60,000 nt of DNA from Liolophura sinensis (GCF_032854445.1 NC_088300.1:79215084-79275083), one strand, 5' to 3'. Shown: positions 35,001 through 41,530, counted from the stretch's first letter. The notes: generated by a model from the letters alone, not told the origin. Numbers and translations are program-made.

Positions 35001-36910
35001 TGAGCCTTACTTCATATTTTAGATTTCTTTTACTTATATAATATTTATTTACCTGATTCATGATCCGTGTATTGTGTCATATTCAGGAATATTTCACTTT
35101 ATATATGTTTATGAAGTTGAATGGCCACATAGGTCCATGGGTAGAGGAAACCAGTGAGGGCAAGAAACAACCATGCATGAAGCTACTGTAGCTGGTAAAT
35201 AAAGCCTGACGCCTGTGAGAGTTCTTCATCTGGCCCATCATAATGAGGTCAAACACTACCCTATTTGTGAATTCAAATTTTAATTATTATCCCATGGACA
35301 GAACCTGTTGGTGGTGAAGCAGAAGTTGATTTAAAGGCTCGATCTGAAATCCCAACAGGTTACGGTATCAGGGACTACAGGTACATGAAACTATTAATGG
35401 CTCGATCTGAAATCCCAACAGGTTACGGTATCAGGGACTACAGGTACATGAAACTATTAATGGCTCGATCTGAAATCCCAACAGGTTACGATATTAGGGA
35501 CTACAGGTACATGAAACTATTAATGGTTTGATCTGAAATCCTAACAGGTTACGGTATTAGGGACTACAGGTACATGAAACTATTAATGGCTCGATCTGAA
35601 ATCCCAACAGGTTACGGTATCAGGGACTACAGGTACATGAAACTATTAATGGCTCGATCTGAAATCCCAACAGGTTACGGTATTAGGGACTACAGGTACA
35701 TGAAACTATTAATGGCTCGATCTGAAATCCCAACAGGTTACGGTATTAGGGACTACAGGTACATGAAATGCGCTTGCTATGAGTTCAAATTCAGCTCATG
35801 CTGACTTCCTCTATGGCCATATTTGGTAAGGTCTGGCAGCAACCTGCAGAAGTTCATGGGTTTCCACCAGGCGCTGTCCAGTTTTCTCCAACCATAACGC
35901 TGGCAGGCATCATATAAGTGAAATATGCTTCGGTACAGCTTAAAACACCAATCAAATAAGTAAATAAATTGACTGCACTTAAGGCACTTACATTCACATA
36001 CAAAAAATCAAGAATATTCAAAAAGAAGCTTTTCTGAAGGCTTTCATGGTTTCTGAATTTTTGAAATAAACATGATATTGCCCTCTTATTTTAAAATACT
36101 ACTATTAAATATGTATGAAAAAAAAATTAAATATAAAAAATAAATTCAGTGGTATCATTGTAGCATCAGGTCCTTTTTCCTCAATTATTCAGCACTGACA
36201 TTGAAACTAATTCTCTTAATCTCCCCTTACTTCCTTCCTCACAAAACAAAACAAATCCACCACTTTCATAATGTTCGTGTGTGGAATATAACTGCCTCTG
36301 CATGTACATGTTTCATCACAGGTTTCTAAATCTAGGGATCAGCATCCTGCAAATGCAACATGCATGAAAATTAATATATTTCACATCACCCATGTCTGAC
36401 ACACACCACAATGTGCAATATAAAATATGACTATTTACACCCCATCATTCAACGGGTATTTTGGAGTTAATGGTTTTGACATTGCGAAATATCACCACAG
36501 TAGTTTCATTGACATCATCACGCTGCTTCAAGCAAATGAGAATAAATAAATACTTTGTAGAACAGATCAAAACTGATAACTACCACTGAATTCTTCCAGG
36601 AGGTCCTTGATAAATTAAAACCAGTTCAAATTTCTATGTGTGTTTAAATGACATTCCGAAGTCCTGAACTTTAAAGGCTAAGTTAGCTGCTAGCAAGTAT
36701 AACTGTACTGTTCTGTCTACTTAGATATTCTTATCTTCGACCGCGATTTGTTATTTGTCAGTGAACATATATATATCTTTGATGTGACAAAACTTTCATA
36801 AAAAGTGACATTCATGTCACCAACCACACTTCCGATGTCAAACGAAAAGCTGTCATAACTAATTTGACCCAGTTTACAGAAACAGTAAATATCCCACCTT
36901 CCTGCGCCAT
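4785..36910 (-). CDS. Spliced gene for a TIR-TIR-SLOG protein (gene-level entry, 19 coding exons)
   Basis: Coding segments in transcript order: 36910-36898, 34040-33848, 31622-31534, 30734-30628, 29578-29355, 27461-27281, 26986-26861, 21241-21106, 17694-17543, 17150-17025, 16414-16312, 15921-15761, 14433-14332, 13841-13725, 13368-13274, 12991-12832, 12468-12327, 10522-10401, 5015-4785. All have AG acceptors and GT donors, all phases agree, and the total of 2580 nt encodes 859 residues ending at TAA. Order of parts: duplicated N-terminal module (~35-178), TIR1 (~240-357), TIR2 (~436-570), SLOG-type Rossmann domain (~622-783), Lys-rich tail. TIR domains act as adaptors or cleave NAD; SLOG domains bind nucleotide-derived ligands. 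No signal peptide or membrane segment is seen, so a cytosolic protein is likely. I infer a role in innate immune or stress signalling. I cannot name an orthologue. The domain calls are from motifs, without a database search. Confidence 0.88.
5016..6224. other. Intron sequence, nothing recognised
   Basis: Part of the intron between exons 18 and 19, between the last acceptor and the 77-bp array. AT-rich, with no repeats or open frames of note. Confidence 0.6.
6225..10215. repeat. Large minisatellite, 77-bp unit, about 52 copies
   Basis: Unit contains CACATGTACAGCCACAGTCA, GGGGAAACAGGAGTGCTTGG and ACTGGTGTTTAACACTTCA. Neighbouring variants (CC/TC in CAGCCACAG; cacatg/cacttg) often alternate, giving a 154-bp higher-order period, clear at 7942-8435. 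It fills most of the intron between exons 18 and 19 and ends ~185 bp from the exon 18 donor. Confidence 0.96.
10401..10522 (-). CDS. TIR-SLOG gene exon 18, SLOG Gly-rich end
   Basis: Encodes residues 743-783: G-P-G-S-A-H-E-A-E-Q-F, then I-V-I-P-I-R-A-T-G-G-A-A-G-G and L-F-G-V-P. The G-G-x-G-[ST]-x-x-E-x turn and the T-G-G-A-A-G-G block are the most conserved-looking part of the protein and the strongest support for SLOG. Acceptor ATCCAG, donor AAG|GTATTG, phase 0. Confidence 0.9.
10680..10915 (-). mobile_element. tRNA-derived SINE copy, minus strand, diverged
   Basis: The reverse complement shows the head TTTAGCATGCTAGTGCAGCA, GTGAGCTCAACTTTC and GTCTGGCAGCAACTCTGTGG in the same order as the copy at 11985. 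It lies just 5' of the SLOG exon at 10401-10522, seen from the plus strand. Confidence 0.7.
11985..12238 (+). mobile_element. tRNA-derived SINE, near full length
   Basis: The head resembles a tRNA (GTGGTTCAGTTGGTTAG, box-A-like; GAGGTCCAGTTGATGC, box-B-like). A GC-rich middle and the tail TATTCTTGAGTATGGCGTAA and CAATCAAATCAAA follow. The same body and tail recur eight more times in this window in both orientations. Such tails are common in lophotrochozoan SINEs. Confidence 0.8.
12327..12468 (-). CDS. TIR-SLOG gene exon 17, SLOG middle
   Basis: Encodes residues 696-743: K-T-M-F-C-G-S-S-V-R-E-R-E and V-A-R-A-F-D-I-C-V-L-V-E-G. The R-E-R-E and strand-to-E-G-G segments are typical of the second half of SLOG folds. 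Acceptor ATGTAG, donor GAAG|GTAAGC. Confidence 0.88.
12832..12991 (-). CDS. TIR-SLOG gene exon 16, SLOG G-G-x-x-G-x-x-E motif
   Basis: Encodes residues 642-695: A-I-G-Q-S-L-A-K-L, then V-T-L-V-T-G-G-F-Y-G-V-M-E-S-V. V-T-G-G-F-Y-G-V-M-E matches the Gly-rich ligand-binding turn with its Glu seen in SLOG domains. V-W-H-I-L-P-E-R-D-P follows. The donor ACA|GTACGT is preferred because the unspliced frame stops 12 codons later, at TAG, and because the next exon continues the fold. Confidence 0.88.
13274..13368 (-). CDS. TIR-SLOG gene exon 15, SLOG strand 1
   Basis: Encodes residues 611-642, including Y-C-V-Y-I-S-G-G-T-K-F, a hydrophobic strand running into a Gly-Gly turn as at the start of SLOG/LOG-like Rossmann folds. 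Acceptor TTCAG, donor TGCAG|GTGAGC, leaving at phase 2. Confidence 0.88.
13725..13841 (-). CDS. TIR-SLOG gene exon 14, linker between TIR2 and SLOG
   Basis: Encodes 39 residues (572-610): T-M-K-N-P-S-Y-K-E-S-L-L-S-R-V-K, then D-N-P-M-D-E-I-N-E-A-R-L-M-Q-F. Predicted helical. Acceptor CCATAG, donor TTT|GTAAGT, phase 0 at both ends. Confidence 0.87.
14332..14433 (-). CDS. TIR-SLOG gene exon 13, end of TIR2
   Basis: Encodes 34 residues (538-571) in phase 0: V-Y-Y-C-E-H-R-K-R-M-I-P-F-V-C-E, then G-W-L-S-M-L-L-G. M-I-P-F-V is TIR strand E. Acceptor CTCCAG, donor GAG|GTAATG. The 12-bp array of the upstream intron reaches almost to this acceptor. Confidence 0.88.
14447..15335. repeat. Minisatellite, 12-bp unit, about 70 copies
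   Basis: Dodecamer AGTGGTGAACTG and variants (GTTAACTG, ACTAGTGAACTG). As the unit is a multiple of three and free of stops it stays open on both strands, giving Gly-Glu-Leu-Ser and Thr-Gln-Leu/Phe-Thr strings that I do not take as genes. It starts ~14 nt from the acceptor of exon 13, over its branch-point region. Confidence 0.95.
15761..15921 (-). CDS. TIR-SLOG gene exon 12, TIR2 core with Gln at the catalytic place
   Basis: Encodes residues ~484-537. A Ser/Gln-rich insert is followed by K-A-N-E-A-G-L-V-I-V-V-L-S-Q-S-F (helix C and strand D) and S-K-T-C-Q-Q-Q. Aligned on the S-x-x-[WC] block, the position of the catalytic Glu is Gln 537, the last codon before the donor. In TIR1 the Glu sits at the same exon-end position. 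TIR2 is therefore predicted to be catalytically dead. Confidence 0.88.
16312..16414 (-). CDS. TIR-SLOG gene exon 11, TIR2 helix A and strand B
   Basis: Encodes residues 450-484: G-K-E-L-T-K-L-L-E-N, N-Y-E-V-W-C-S-T-E-L and D-D-T-I-R-L-S-Q-S. Y-E-V-W-C is the strand-B motif, parallel to Y-S-V-Y-L of TIR1. Acceptor TCTCAG, donor TCAG|GTAGGG. Confidence 0.88.
16505..16625 (+). mobile_element. SINE 3' fragment
   Basis: Contains GTTTCCTCCCACAATAATGC, CGTATAAGTGAAACATTCCT and ATCAAATAAATAAATAAA. The tRNA-like head is missing. In the intron between exons 10 and 11 of the TIR-SLOG gene. Confidence 0.7.
17025..17150 (-). CDS. TIR-SLOG gene exon 10, start of TIR2
   Basis: Encodes residues 408-449. 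The end, K-P-L-I-V-I-S-L-H-P-D-Q-S-H-L, is strand A of a second TIR domain. The usual aromatic after the strand-A serine is Leu-His here, so box 1 is divergent. Acceptor TTTCAG, donor CTG|GTAAGC. Confidence 0.88.
17543..17694 (-). CDS. TIR-SLOG gene exon 9, inter-TIR linker
   Basis: Encodes residues ~357-407: D-L-S-P-F-I-N-G-H-T-G-N-Q-N-D, then a helical stretch with V-A-L-E-I-G-H-R-I-S and G-L-V-L-V-K-Q. Acceptor TTATAG, donor CAG|GTATAT. No motif recognised. It sits between the two TIR domains. Confidence 0.87.
17706..20132. repeat. Large minisatellite, 55-bp unit, about 44 copies
   Basis: Unit contains GATAAGTTATAAACGCTGTG, AATTATCAATGCCATTATAC and TGGTGACAGTTTCT at 55-bp spacing. It starts ~12 nt from the acceptor of exon 9. 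On the transcribed strand every unit carries a TTATCAG, a decoy-like acceptor. Confidence 0.95.
20155..21040. repeat. Minisatellite, 65-bp unit, about 13.5 copies
   Basis: Unit contains GTCACAAAGTCTGAACTATG, TGTCTGGATACAACTGTCCT and GACATTAGTACAAACATTCT at exact 65-bp spacing, very homogeneous. It fills the gap between the 55-bp array and the donor of exon 8 (65 nt away). Confidence 0.95.
21106..21241 (-). CDS. TIR-SLOG gene exon 8, end of TIR1
   Basis: Encodes residues 312-357: V-K-L-A-D-V-L-S-K-F-I-L-P-V-S-F, then W-P-P-R-C-L-A-I-Q-F-A-T-T-Q-Y-I. This is the strand E to helix E part of a TIR domain. Acceptor AACAG, donor GGAG|GTAAGA. The intron below it holds two long arrays. Confidence 0.9.
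21470..25000. mobile_element. Dispersed long non-coding repeat family, several fragments
   Basis: Blocks such as CAGCCAGGGTCCACATGG (22093) and CAGCCAGGATTCACATCG (22588) recur, as do phrases of the type AAATTTCAAGTCGATCGG, ATGGCCGCCA with CACGTGACC, and an end CGCAGGGCTTCCTGCATGGA followed by CCCCTAATAATAA (23367-23400; again near 24898 and 24958). Related fragments lie at 40560-41530. No coding frame was found. Lies in the intron between exons 7 and 8. Confidence 0.55.
25148..26860. repeat. Minisatellite built from the TIR1 exon end and its splice donor, 86-bp unit, about 20 copies
   Basis: On the minus strand each unit repeats the last ~72 bases of exon 7 (V-T-N-C-E-V-F-V-P-L...W-T-N-R-E), the donor GAG|GTGAGT and a short intron piece GGCATGAG. 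Copies have diverged from the exon by several per cent. Some are truncated. A block of ~727 bp is duplicated within the array (25365-25590 against 26092-26316). Confidence 0.93.
26861..26986 (-). CDS. TIR-SLOG gene exon 7, TIR1 core with catalytic-type Glu
   Basis: Encodes 42 residues (270-311) in phase 0 at both ends. It starts D-V-H-E-I-K-T-G-V-D-W (BB loop and box-2 area), continues C-E-V-F-V-P-L-V-T-P-R-Y (strand D) and ends W-T-N-R-E. The final Glu is four residues after Trp, the spacing of the W-x-x-x-E glutamate of NAD-cleaving TIRs such as SARM1. The Glu codon touches the donor GAG|GTGAGT. The last ~70 bases of this exon plus the donor are the unit of the array next door. Confidence 0.92.
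27281..27461 (-). CDS. TIR-SLOG gene exon 6, linker and start of TIR1
   Basis: Encodes residues ~209-269. A charged, Ser-rich linker leads into Q-I-L-I-S-Y-V (TIR strand A, box-1 type), the helix A-A-Q-H-A-L-D-L-K-Q-Y-L-S-E-F and strand B G-Y-S-V-Y-L. Acceptor TTGCAG, donor CTG|GTTAGT, phase 0 at the 3' end. Confidence 0.9.
27462..29354. other. Intron between exons 5 and 6, nothing recognised
   Basis: AT-rich single-copy sequence with only short open frames. No transposon or array seen. Confidence 0.6.
29355..29578 (-). CDS. TIR-SLOG gene exon 5, end of module copy 2 and linker
   Basis: Encodes residues ~135-209. N-Y-Q-F-L-D-M-N-T-W-P-I-S-T-A-Q-E-K aligns with the Q-F-x-F...W-P-V...Q-E signature of copy 1. 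A polar linker ending P-K-R-L-R-G follows and may be a basic patch ahead of TIR1. Acceptor TTTTAG, donor AGG|GTAAGT, leaving at phase 2. Confidence 0.87.
30628..30734 (-). CDS. TIR-SLOG gene exon 4, start of module copy 2
   Basis: Encodes residues ~99-134: R-I-G-V-K-A-K-S-G-L-S-L-G-F-V-F-V-D-Y-D, then an acidic helix ending E-I-V-E-S-Q. Acceptor TCTTCAG, donor CAG|GTAATC. The strand L-G-F-V-F-V-D-Y-D parallels L-G-L-I-Q-I-T-D-Y in exon 2, and Q-L at the junction parallels A-Q-L there. No known domain recognised. Confidence 0.85.
30786..31240. mobile_element. Foldback (MITE-like) element, copy 1
   Basis: The left arm holds TACTTTCATTTTTTTTTTAG, GGCTTTATGGACTGTACCA and GGACGTCACAG. The right arm holds their reverse complements in reverse order: TGACGTCAGAG, ATGGTCCATAAAGCC and AAAAAAAAAATGAAAGTA. 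A diverged second copy lies at 34572. No coding capacity. It sits in the intron between exons 3 and 4. Confidence 0.75.
31534..31622 (-). CDS. TIR-SLOG gene exon 3, end of module copy 1
   Basis: Encodes W-P-V-T-R-E-Q-E-R-Y-V-Y-A-R-N-I and then S-T-L-S-I-Q-R-V-Y (residues ~70-98). Acceptor CTGTAG, donor TATG|GTAAGT. It enters at phase 2 and leaves at phase 1, matching both neighbours. The W-P-V...Q-E motif corresponds to W-P-I...Q-E in exon 5. Confidence 0.85.
32280..33335. repeat. Minisatellite, 42-bp unit, about 22 copies, with interruption
   Basis: Unit contains GATGTCAACATCAAGGATAT and GCACATACACAGCAGGATAA. The flank at 33335-33460 is also present inside the array at 32825-32945, so the array plus flank has been duplicated as a block. 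Open frames on both strands (e.g. Y-P-A-V-Y-V-H-I-L-D-V) follow from the 42-bp period. Confidence 0.93.
33470..33847. repeat. Minisatellite built from the end of exon 2 and its splice donor, ~42-bp unit, about 8 copies
   Basis: On the minus strand each unit repeats CAGTTTGCTTTCATGTCCAC and ACATGG|GTGAGTGAC, the last 26 bases of exon 2 (S-Q-F-A-F-M-S-T-Q-G) plus its donor, joined by a short A/G-poor spacer. The copy next to the exon is followed by two worn copies and then six better preserved ones. Confidence 0.93.
33848..34040 (-). CDS. TIR-SLOG gene exon 2, N-terminal module copy 1
   Basis: Encodes residues ~5-69, opening with E-G-E-D-A-L-L-V-G-I-L-L and ending S-Q-F-A-F-M-S-T-Q-G. Acceptor TTGTAG, donor AGG|GTGAGT. 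This is the first half of a module that recurs in exons 4-5: a strand LGLIQITDYHL, a helix, then a Q-F-x-F...W-P-[VI]...Q-E signature that crosses into the next exon. I do not recognise the fold. The 3' end of this exon with its donor is repeated in the intron just downstream. Confidence 0.85.
34572..35045. mobile_element. Foldback (MITE-like) element, copy 2
   Basis: Same order and orientation as copy 1: CAAAGTTGGCATCACTAAAC, ATACTTTCATTTATTTTTTT, GGGCTTTATGAACTATAC, then the inverted arm with GGTTCATAATGCCCACC and AAAAAATGAAAGTA. It carries many point changes against copy 1, so the insertions are old. Confidence 0.75.
35330..35769. repeat. Minisatellite, 63-bp unit, 7 copies
   Basis: Unit contains ATGAAACTATTAATGGCTCG, ATCTGAAATCCCAACAGGTT and ACGGTATCAGGGACTACAGG. 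Nearly identical copies, 63 bp apart, running into a SINE fragment at 35785. Confidence 0.95.
35785..35970 (+). mobile_element. SINE 3' fragment fused to the 63-bp array
   Basis: Starts at a box-B-like GAGTTCAAATTCAGCTCATG, then TGGTAAGGTCTGGCAGCAAC and a tail ACACCAATCAAATAAGTAAA. It follows the 63-bp array directly, as if the array had grown from the SINE border. Confidence 0.7.
36898..36910 (-). CDS. TIR-SLOG gene, first coding exon (isoform a), start codon
   Basis: ATG followed by three codons (M-A-Q-E) and one base, then a donor GTGGGA. Phase 1 matches the acceptor of the next exon (junction codon GAT). The flanking sequence up to about 37,100 is richer in CG dinucleotides than the rest of the window, as expected for a promoter region. 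The exon is very short, so the start rests on phase and context only. The exon at 39453-39501 is an alternative. Confidence 0.5.
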
Positions 36911-37100
36911 GCTGTTCTCACGGTACTTCAGCTACAACAACAACACCACCACACGGGTGACGACATCGACAACTTCCGGCTAGGTGACCTACGCGGTGTA
37001 CTCAGCAGTGTTCCGGTTACATCGATTTCGAAGCTTGTGAAAGGTTTTCTGTTATCGTGCGCACATGCAATGACCTCTTTCATAGCGAATATCTGGTAAG
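36910..37100. promoter_or_regulatory. Probable promoter region, possibly bidirectional
   Basis: This stretch between the minus-strand start at 36910 and a strong plus-strand donor CTG|GTAAGT at 37096 has more CG dinucleotides than its surroundings (e.g. TCGACAACTTCCGG, GCGGTGT, TTATCGTGCGCAC). It would suit a head-to-head promoter for the TIR-SLOG gene and a 5' untranslated exon of the R3H gene. No TATA box is evident. Inferred from composition only. Confidence 0.4.
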
Positions 37101-39050
37101 TTGGTGTTCTCTTTCCTTTGGGTGATAAATAAAAGGCTGCTAGCGTCTGACACTGGAAATGCAACAACAACATGGACACGGGCACTGCCTACTGGTTACA
37201 AGTGTACAATTCCAACAAAGGCTAGTATCGAAAGGCTATCAGTCATGATCAAAATAGTGTTGGGGATAGCGAACAATCTCTCCGACCATCCATATACGCG
37301 GTTTGGACCATTCGCAGGTTCTCACTTGAATAAGTTAATTCTGCAAGATGAATGCCTTCGTTCCTTATTTTTCATTTCTGATATTCAATTCATGCACATG
37401 CATTACTTGATCTTGTAAGAGAGGTGCCGTGGCTTGTCACAGATATCTGCAACTTCTTTTATTTGATTGTTGCAAAGCATGGGTAGAAACAAAGCCTGCT
37501 TTGGTACTGTGATAAAGCCAGATTGGAAATGGAATGGAGTTTTTTCTACATCTTTTGTAAAGACCTACATGAACTGGCATTCAGCTGCACCGTGTCTGTA
37601 TGGAATTGCTTAATTGGTCTAGGCATCAGAAATACATTGTATTCATACTTTTGCAATGATGTCATAGCAGCTCTGAGCCAATCATCAGTGAACTCTTTAG
37701 TCTCCTGACTAGAGTACTGGAGGTGAAAGCAAATCGAATTTAACTTAAATGACATTTTAGCATAAAAGATGAAGAACATAATGTTATAGGTAAGAAACTG
37801 TAGTTTCAAGTTGTTTATCACCTCCTGCTACTTGCGAGGAACCTGGGTGCACGAAACTATGAATTTGAATGGTTTTAATCCCACCTGAATATATCCCACA
37901 GGAATTAATGTGGCTGCTTGGTTACACAATATCCCATCTTCACAACCAGAATGTTAAGTCTAACAGTTAAACTGAACTCTGTTTATCCAGAGATTGCCCA
38001 AGTAAAAATCTCTTTTCATGCATTTTTCAGCTTTCATGGTAATACTTAAAGTGCTTAGGAGTATAGTACATGTATCTACATGTACATGTATAGTGTAACT
38101 ACAGAATGAGTGTTTGGGTCACTGGCCCCAATAATATCCTGGTCAAATCTCCCTGGCCAAATCATTAAGTCTATCCACTGTCACATAGCCTCTGGTCAAT
38201 TTAGGATGGCGCAGGCTTTTTACTCCACGGAAATTTCCACACACAAATTAGCCCTAGGTGGTTGACCAGCTTAGATACTTTAAGTTGAATGGATATGTAT
38301 ACATAGTGTCAAAATGAGAACTGCAGGGACAGTACAGAATTGGCAGAATAGCTGTTTTTCACGTTTTACATGTAGAACTTTGCATTTTCAGTACAGAACA
38401 GGAAATCACCACATACATGTACTTAGAAAGGGAAGTCATCCCTAATTGTTTTGGGCATCTTAATTGGTGGCAGTTAAAATAAGTGCTGATGGAGGATCCT
38501 ATCTTGTGTAGTTTAACATGAAGTTCACTGGAAACCTCATGCCTTCCACCCATATGACTAATGTGTTAACAAAACAGTCAGATGAAAAGAAAAACCAGTG
38601 TACATATAAGATCCTCTGACAACTACCATTACGTATGTACATTTATCCCACACAGATCAAAGCTCTTCAAGATTTGTAATCTTACATTTTTTGTTAACAG
38701 TAATCTTAAGTATAAAATCCAGAGAGTACATGAACTTGCAGTAAAACTTTAGTGCCCACTATTCTCAAAACAGCGTTCCTCCTCTTGGAACAAGTCTTAT
38801 CAGTAAAACTCAGGCTATTTCCCTTGGTTATGACTGAACTCTGTCTTTATACTAAAAATAAGCCACAGTCATAGAAATAGCCAGAAATCATAACATTTCC
38901 AGTTTTTTCTCTTATTTTTCCTGTTTCTCTAATGTTAAGGTTTCAGAATAGGGTGTCTCAATGACACTAAGGTTACAGTGATAATTCAGTATTGGACAGG
39001 AAATGTCCAGATTTAAGATCATGTTCATGTACATGCCAGTCCTTTAGTGG
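37100..39050. other. Non-coding stretch, nothing recognised
   Basis: Lies between the two candidate first exons of the TIR-SLOG gene. Only short frames without domain features. May contain 5' parts of the plus-strand R3H gene that I could not identify. Confidence 0.5.
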
Positions 39051-39084
39051 AAAATGTCTGTCCTTACTATTTACATTTATTTAT

Positions 39085-39275
39085 TAATTTATTTATTTAT
39101 TAGATTGATGTTTTACACCGTATTCAATAATATTTCACCTATTCGACGGTGGCCGGAATTATGGTGGGAGGAAAGCGGGCAGAGCCCAGGGGAAACCCAC
39201 GACCATCTGCAGGTTAATGGCAGACCTTTCCATGTACTTGTCATTAATATTTCACCAATGTTTTCTGATGTCAAA
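39085..39275 (-). mobile_element. SINE copy, minus strand, 3' part
   Basis: Reads as the reverse complement of the body and tail: TTTACACCGTATTCAATAAT, then ATTATGGTGGGAGGAAAGCG and GGAAACCCACGACCATCTGC. Lies just downstream (in plus coordinates upstream) of the alternative first exon. Confidence 0.72.
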
Positions 39276-39452
39276 ATGGTGACTTAAGCACATTTGTTTT
39301 TCATCAAATCAGGGTTTGGCCAGTTTTAATAAACCCTGCTGATTGAAGATCTGATAGCTTTATCACTGGAGAATCAAAAAAAATAAATTAAAGTATGATG
39401 CATTCAAAGAAAATACACTTGTGCAAAAATGAAATTAAAACTTAAAACTTAC

Positions 39453-39501
39453 CTGAGAGAGAATCCAAAGGTTCCAATAAATTCTGTGCACTTGCAGCCA
39501 T
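39453..39501 (-). CDS. Alternative first coding exon of the TIR-SLOG gene (candidate)
   Basis: ATG opens a 16-codon frame (M-A-A-S-A-Q-N-L-L-E-P-L-D-S-L-S) that ends one base into a codon at a strong donor, CAG|GTAAGT. The phase fits the acceptor at 34040 exactly and gives a junction aspartate. No other minus-strand exon lies between it and 34040 apart from the start exon at 36.9 kb, so it reads best as a second promoter with its own N-terminus. It could instead belong to an unrelated transcript. Confidence 0.45.
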
Positions 39502-40559
39502 TGTTATGTGTTGTGAGGATGCTGCCTCAGGGTGAACTGGTAGGGTCAGGTTTACACAGTGTCTCACATTATCTTGTATGCACGTACAACAGACACATGT
39601 GTGCACACTCAGAAAAACATTACATTCACTCTTTTCTTAATTTTTTTAGTCCAGTTTTGAAGGTACATAGTGAAACTAGAGCTGTGGATATTGATATGTT
39701 GTGTGTATGCATGTAAACATCCAGATACATTGACATGAATGTTAAATGTGTATTAACACTGCCATAGATTTCATCATAATTTCATGAGGATTACCAGAAC
39801 ATAGTCACCTGTATTCGTACATGTTTCACTCAGCTTTTAATCCTTGATATGTGTTAACTTTTGTAATGTTCCGTGGTTAAAGCTCTTAGTTACTTTTACA
39901 AGCACTATATTTAGTTTGTAAAAGTTTTAAGTTAAGCTTTTTGGTTATTAGCCGCAGAAAGGCAAGGTGCTTCTAGTACTATTTTTTGCTGATTTTTGTT
40001 ATGTTGAAGTTCAGTGTTTAGGAGTGATTGAAACTGGGTGTTTGATTTGACTGTATACATGTGTACAGTAGTGTTGTTGTGTGTCTTACTATCAGCCTTA
40101 CCAGTGTGTGGAGTTGCCTTACCTGGTAATTGTATGGACTCATGCAGGTGTTGTCCTTTTAGCTGCTTTTCAGAAGTGTGGGTGATTCCTGTTTTTATTC
40201 ATTTAGCTCATACGGCAGTACTTGACCAGATAAAACAGGAGTACATGTAGTTCACCAGCTAATACAGGAGTACATCTGGTTAGGTTACCCTTATTTCATT
40301 TTGTGCTACAGTGGGAAAACCATGGTGTAGTTTACCCTCTTTTGATTGGCTAAGAATGACCTTGCATACTTGTTGACCTCAGTGTGTGGGTGTCTTGTCA
40401 GGAAGTAACCCATGCTCCCCCCCTGAAAACAAAAAGAGAAGTTCCTTTTAAACATTCCTGTGACACATTTTATTGTATAGGTGGCAGATCATGTAGTGTT
40501 TGTGGTTTGACATAAACTGTAACTTCCGCCATGATAACTTGATTACCATTTCTGCCATA

Positions 40560-41530
40560 ATATCTCGAAACATCTGTACAATGTATTACCCGTCCATCAT
40601 TAATTGATGTAGGAATGCTAATCTGATTTCATTTAGCTCATTTTCTGAACAAATAATATAGGGAAAACAAATAATTAAAGCTGTAATCCAACAGCATTGC
40701 CAGGGTCCACACCACTTATCTTCTACCATGTCTGGTAGCCTGGTGTTTATAAAGTTCAGGATAATGAAAAAACACACACAAAAAAAATTGAAAGGAATGT
40801 ACTGGTTTTGAACCCCTGGACTGCTCGGCGTCATTTACAATGGACCAAGTACTTAAGGCTAGCATAGAGATTAGGCGGCTTTGATTTTCAGCTGACAGCC
40901 AAAAACAAAAGGGAGAAAGAATACATTGTTGGAGGGCTGACCCTTGTTCCCACAGTAAACTGCAGTCAGTGGTTTTATGCAGTCTAGCACGAAGCTCCTG
41001 TGTTATGTACACAGGACAGTTTTGTGAAATTTTTGGTGTTTTTTGGTCATAACATGAAAACAAAAATAAAAAACAAAAGTACAAAAATATTTATTGCACA
41101 TTTATAATGGTAATGTCAAGGGGCACCAGACATTGTGTTGGTTTTATGATTTTAAGCAGTTTTATAAATTGACCTACTTTTGAGCCAATTTTATTGGTCA
41201 GTTTTGCATACCAAACTAAAAGCTTTTAACATTATGGGTAGGGCTGTCCATCTTAAAACTGTAAGCGAAAAGTTCATCTCAATAGGCTTAGCCATTTTGG
41301 AGAAGATTTTTTTAAGCTTATCACTAAAATTCAAAATGACGGCTAAATCATGTGACTGGTAAAACAGCACTAATCGTCAAAAGTTGCTTCATATGATCTT
41401 TATTAAGACTCCAAAGTTTGTTTTTTCTGCCTTTTATAGTTTTTGAGATATTGCAATTTATGACTAAGAATAATATTAATAGTCCGAACGATTTCAAGAG
41501 GTGTCCCACTAGGAACTAGTGTAGACCCCT
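40560..41530. mobile_element. Copy of the dispersed non-coding repeat family
   Basis: Shares AGCATTGCCAGGGTCCACAC, an 'aaaatgacggctaaatcatgtgac' type block near 41335 and an end GTGTAGACCCCTAAATA (41518) with the family at 21.5-25 kb. No coding frame found. Confidence 0.5.

Noticed and set aside
36589-36615. Short exon D-L-L-E-E-F-S between the first exon and exon 2
   Set aside because: Its donor phase fits exon 2, but its acceptor phase does not fit either first exon, and joining it as given creates a stop or a frame change. Left out unless RNA shows otherwise.
40038-40250. 70-codon frame with a hydrophobic, signal-like start
   Set aside because: Isolated, with no splice or homology support; a hydrophobic run in AT-rich DNA is common by chance.
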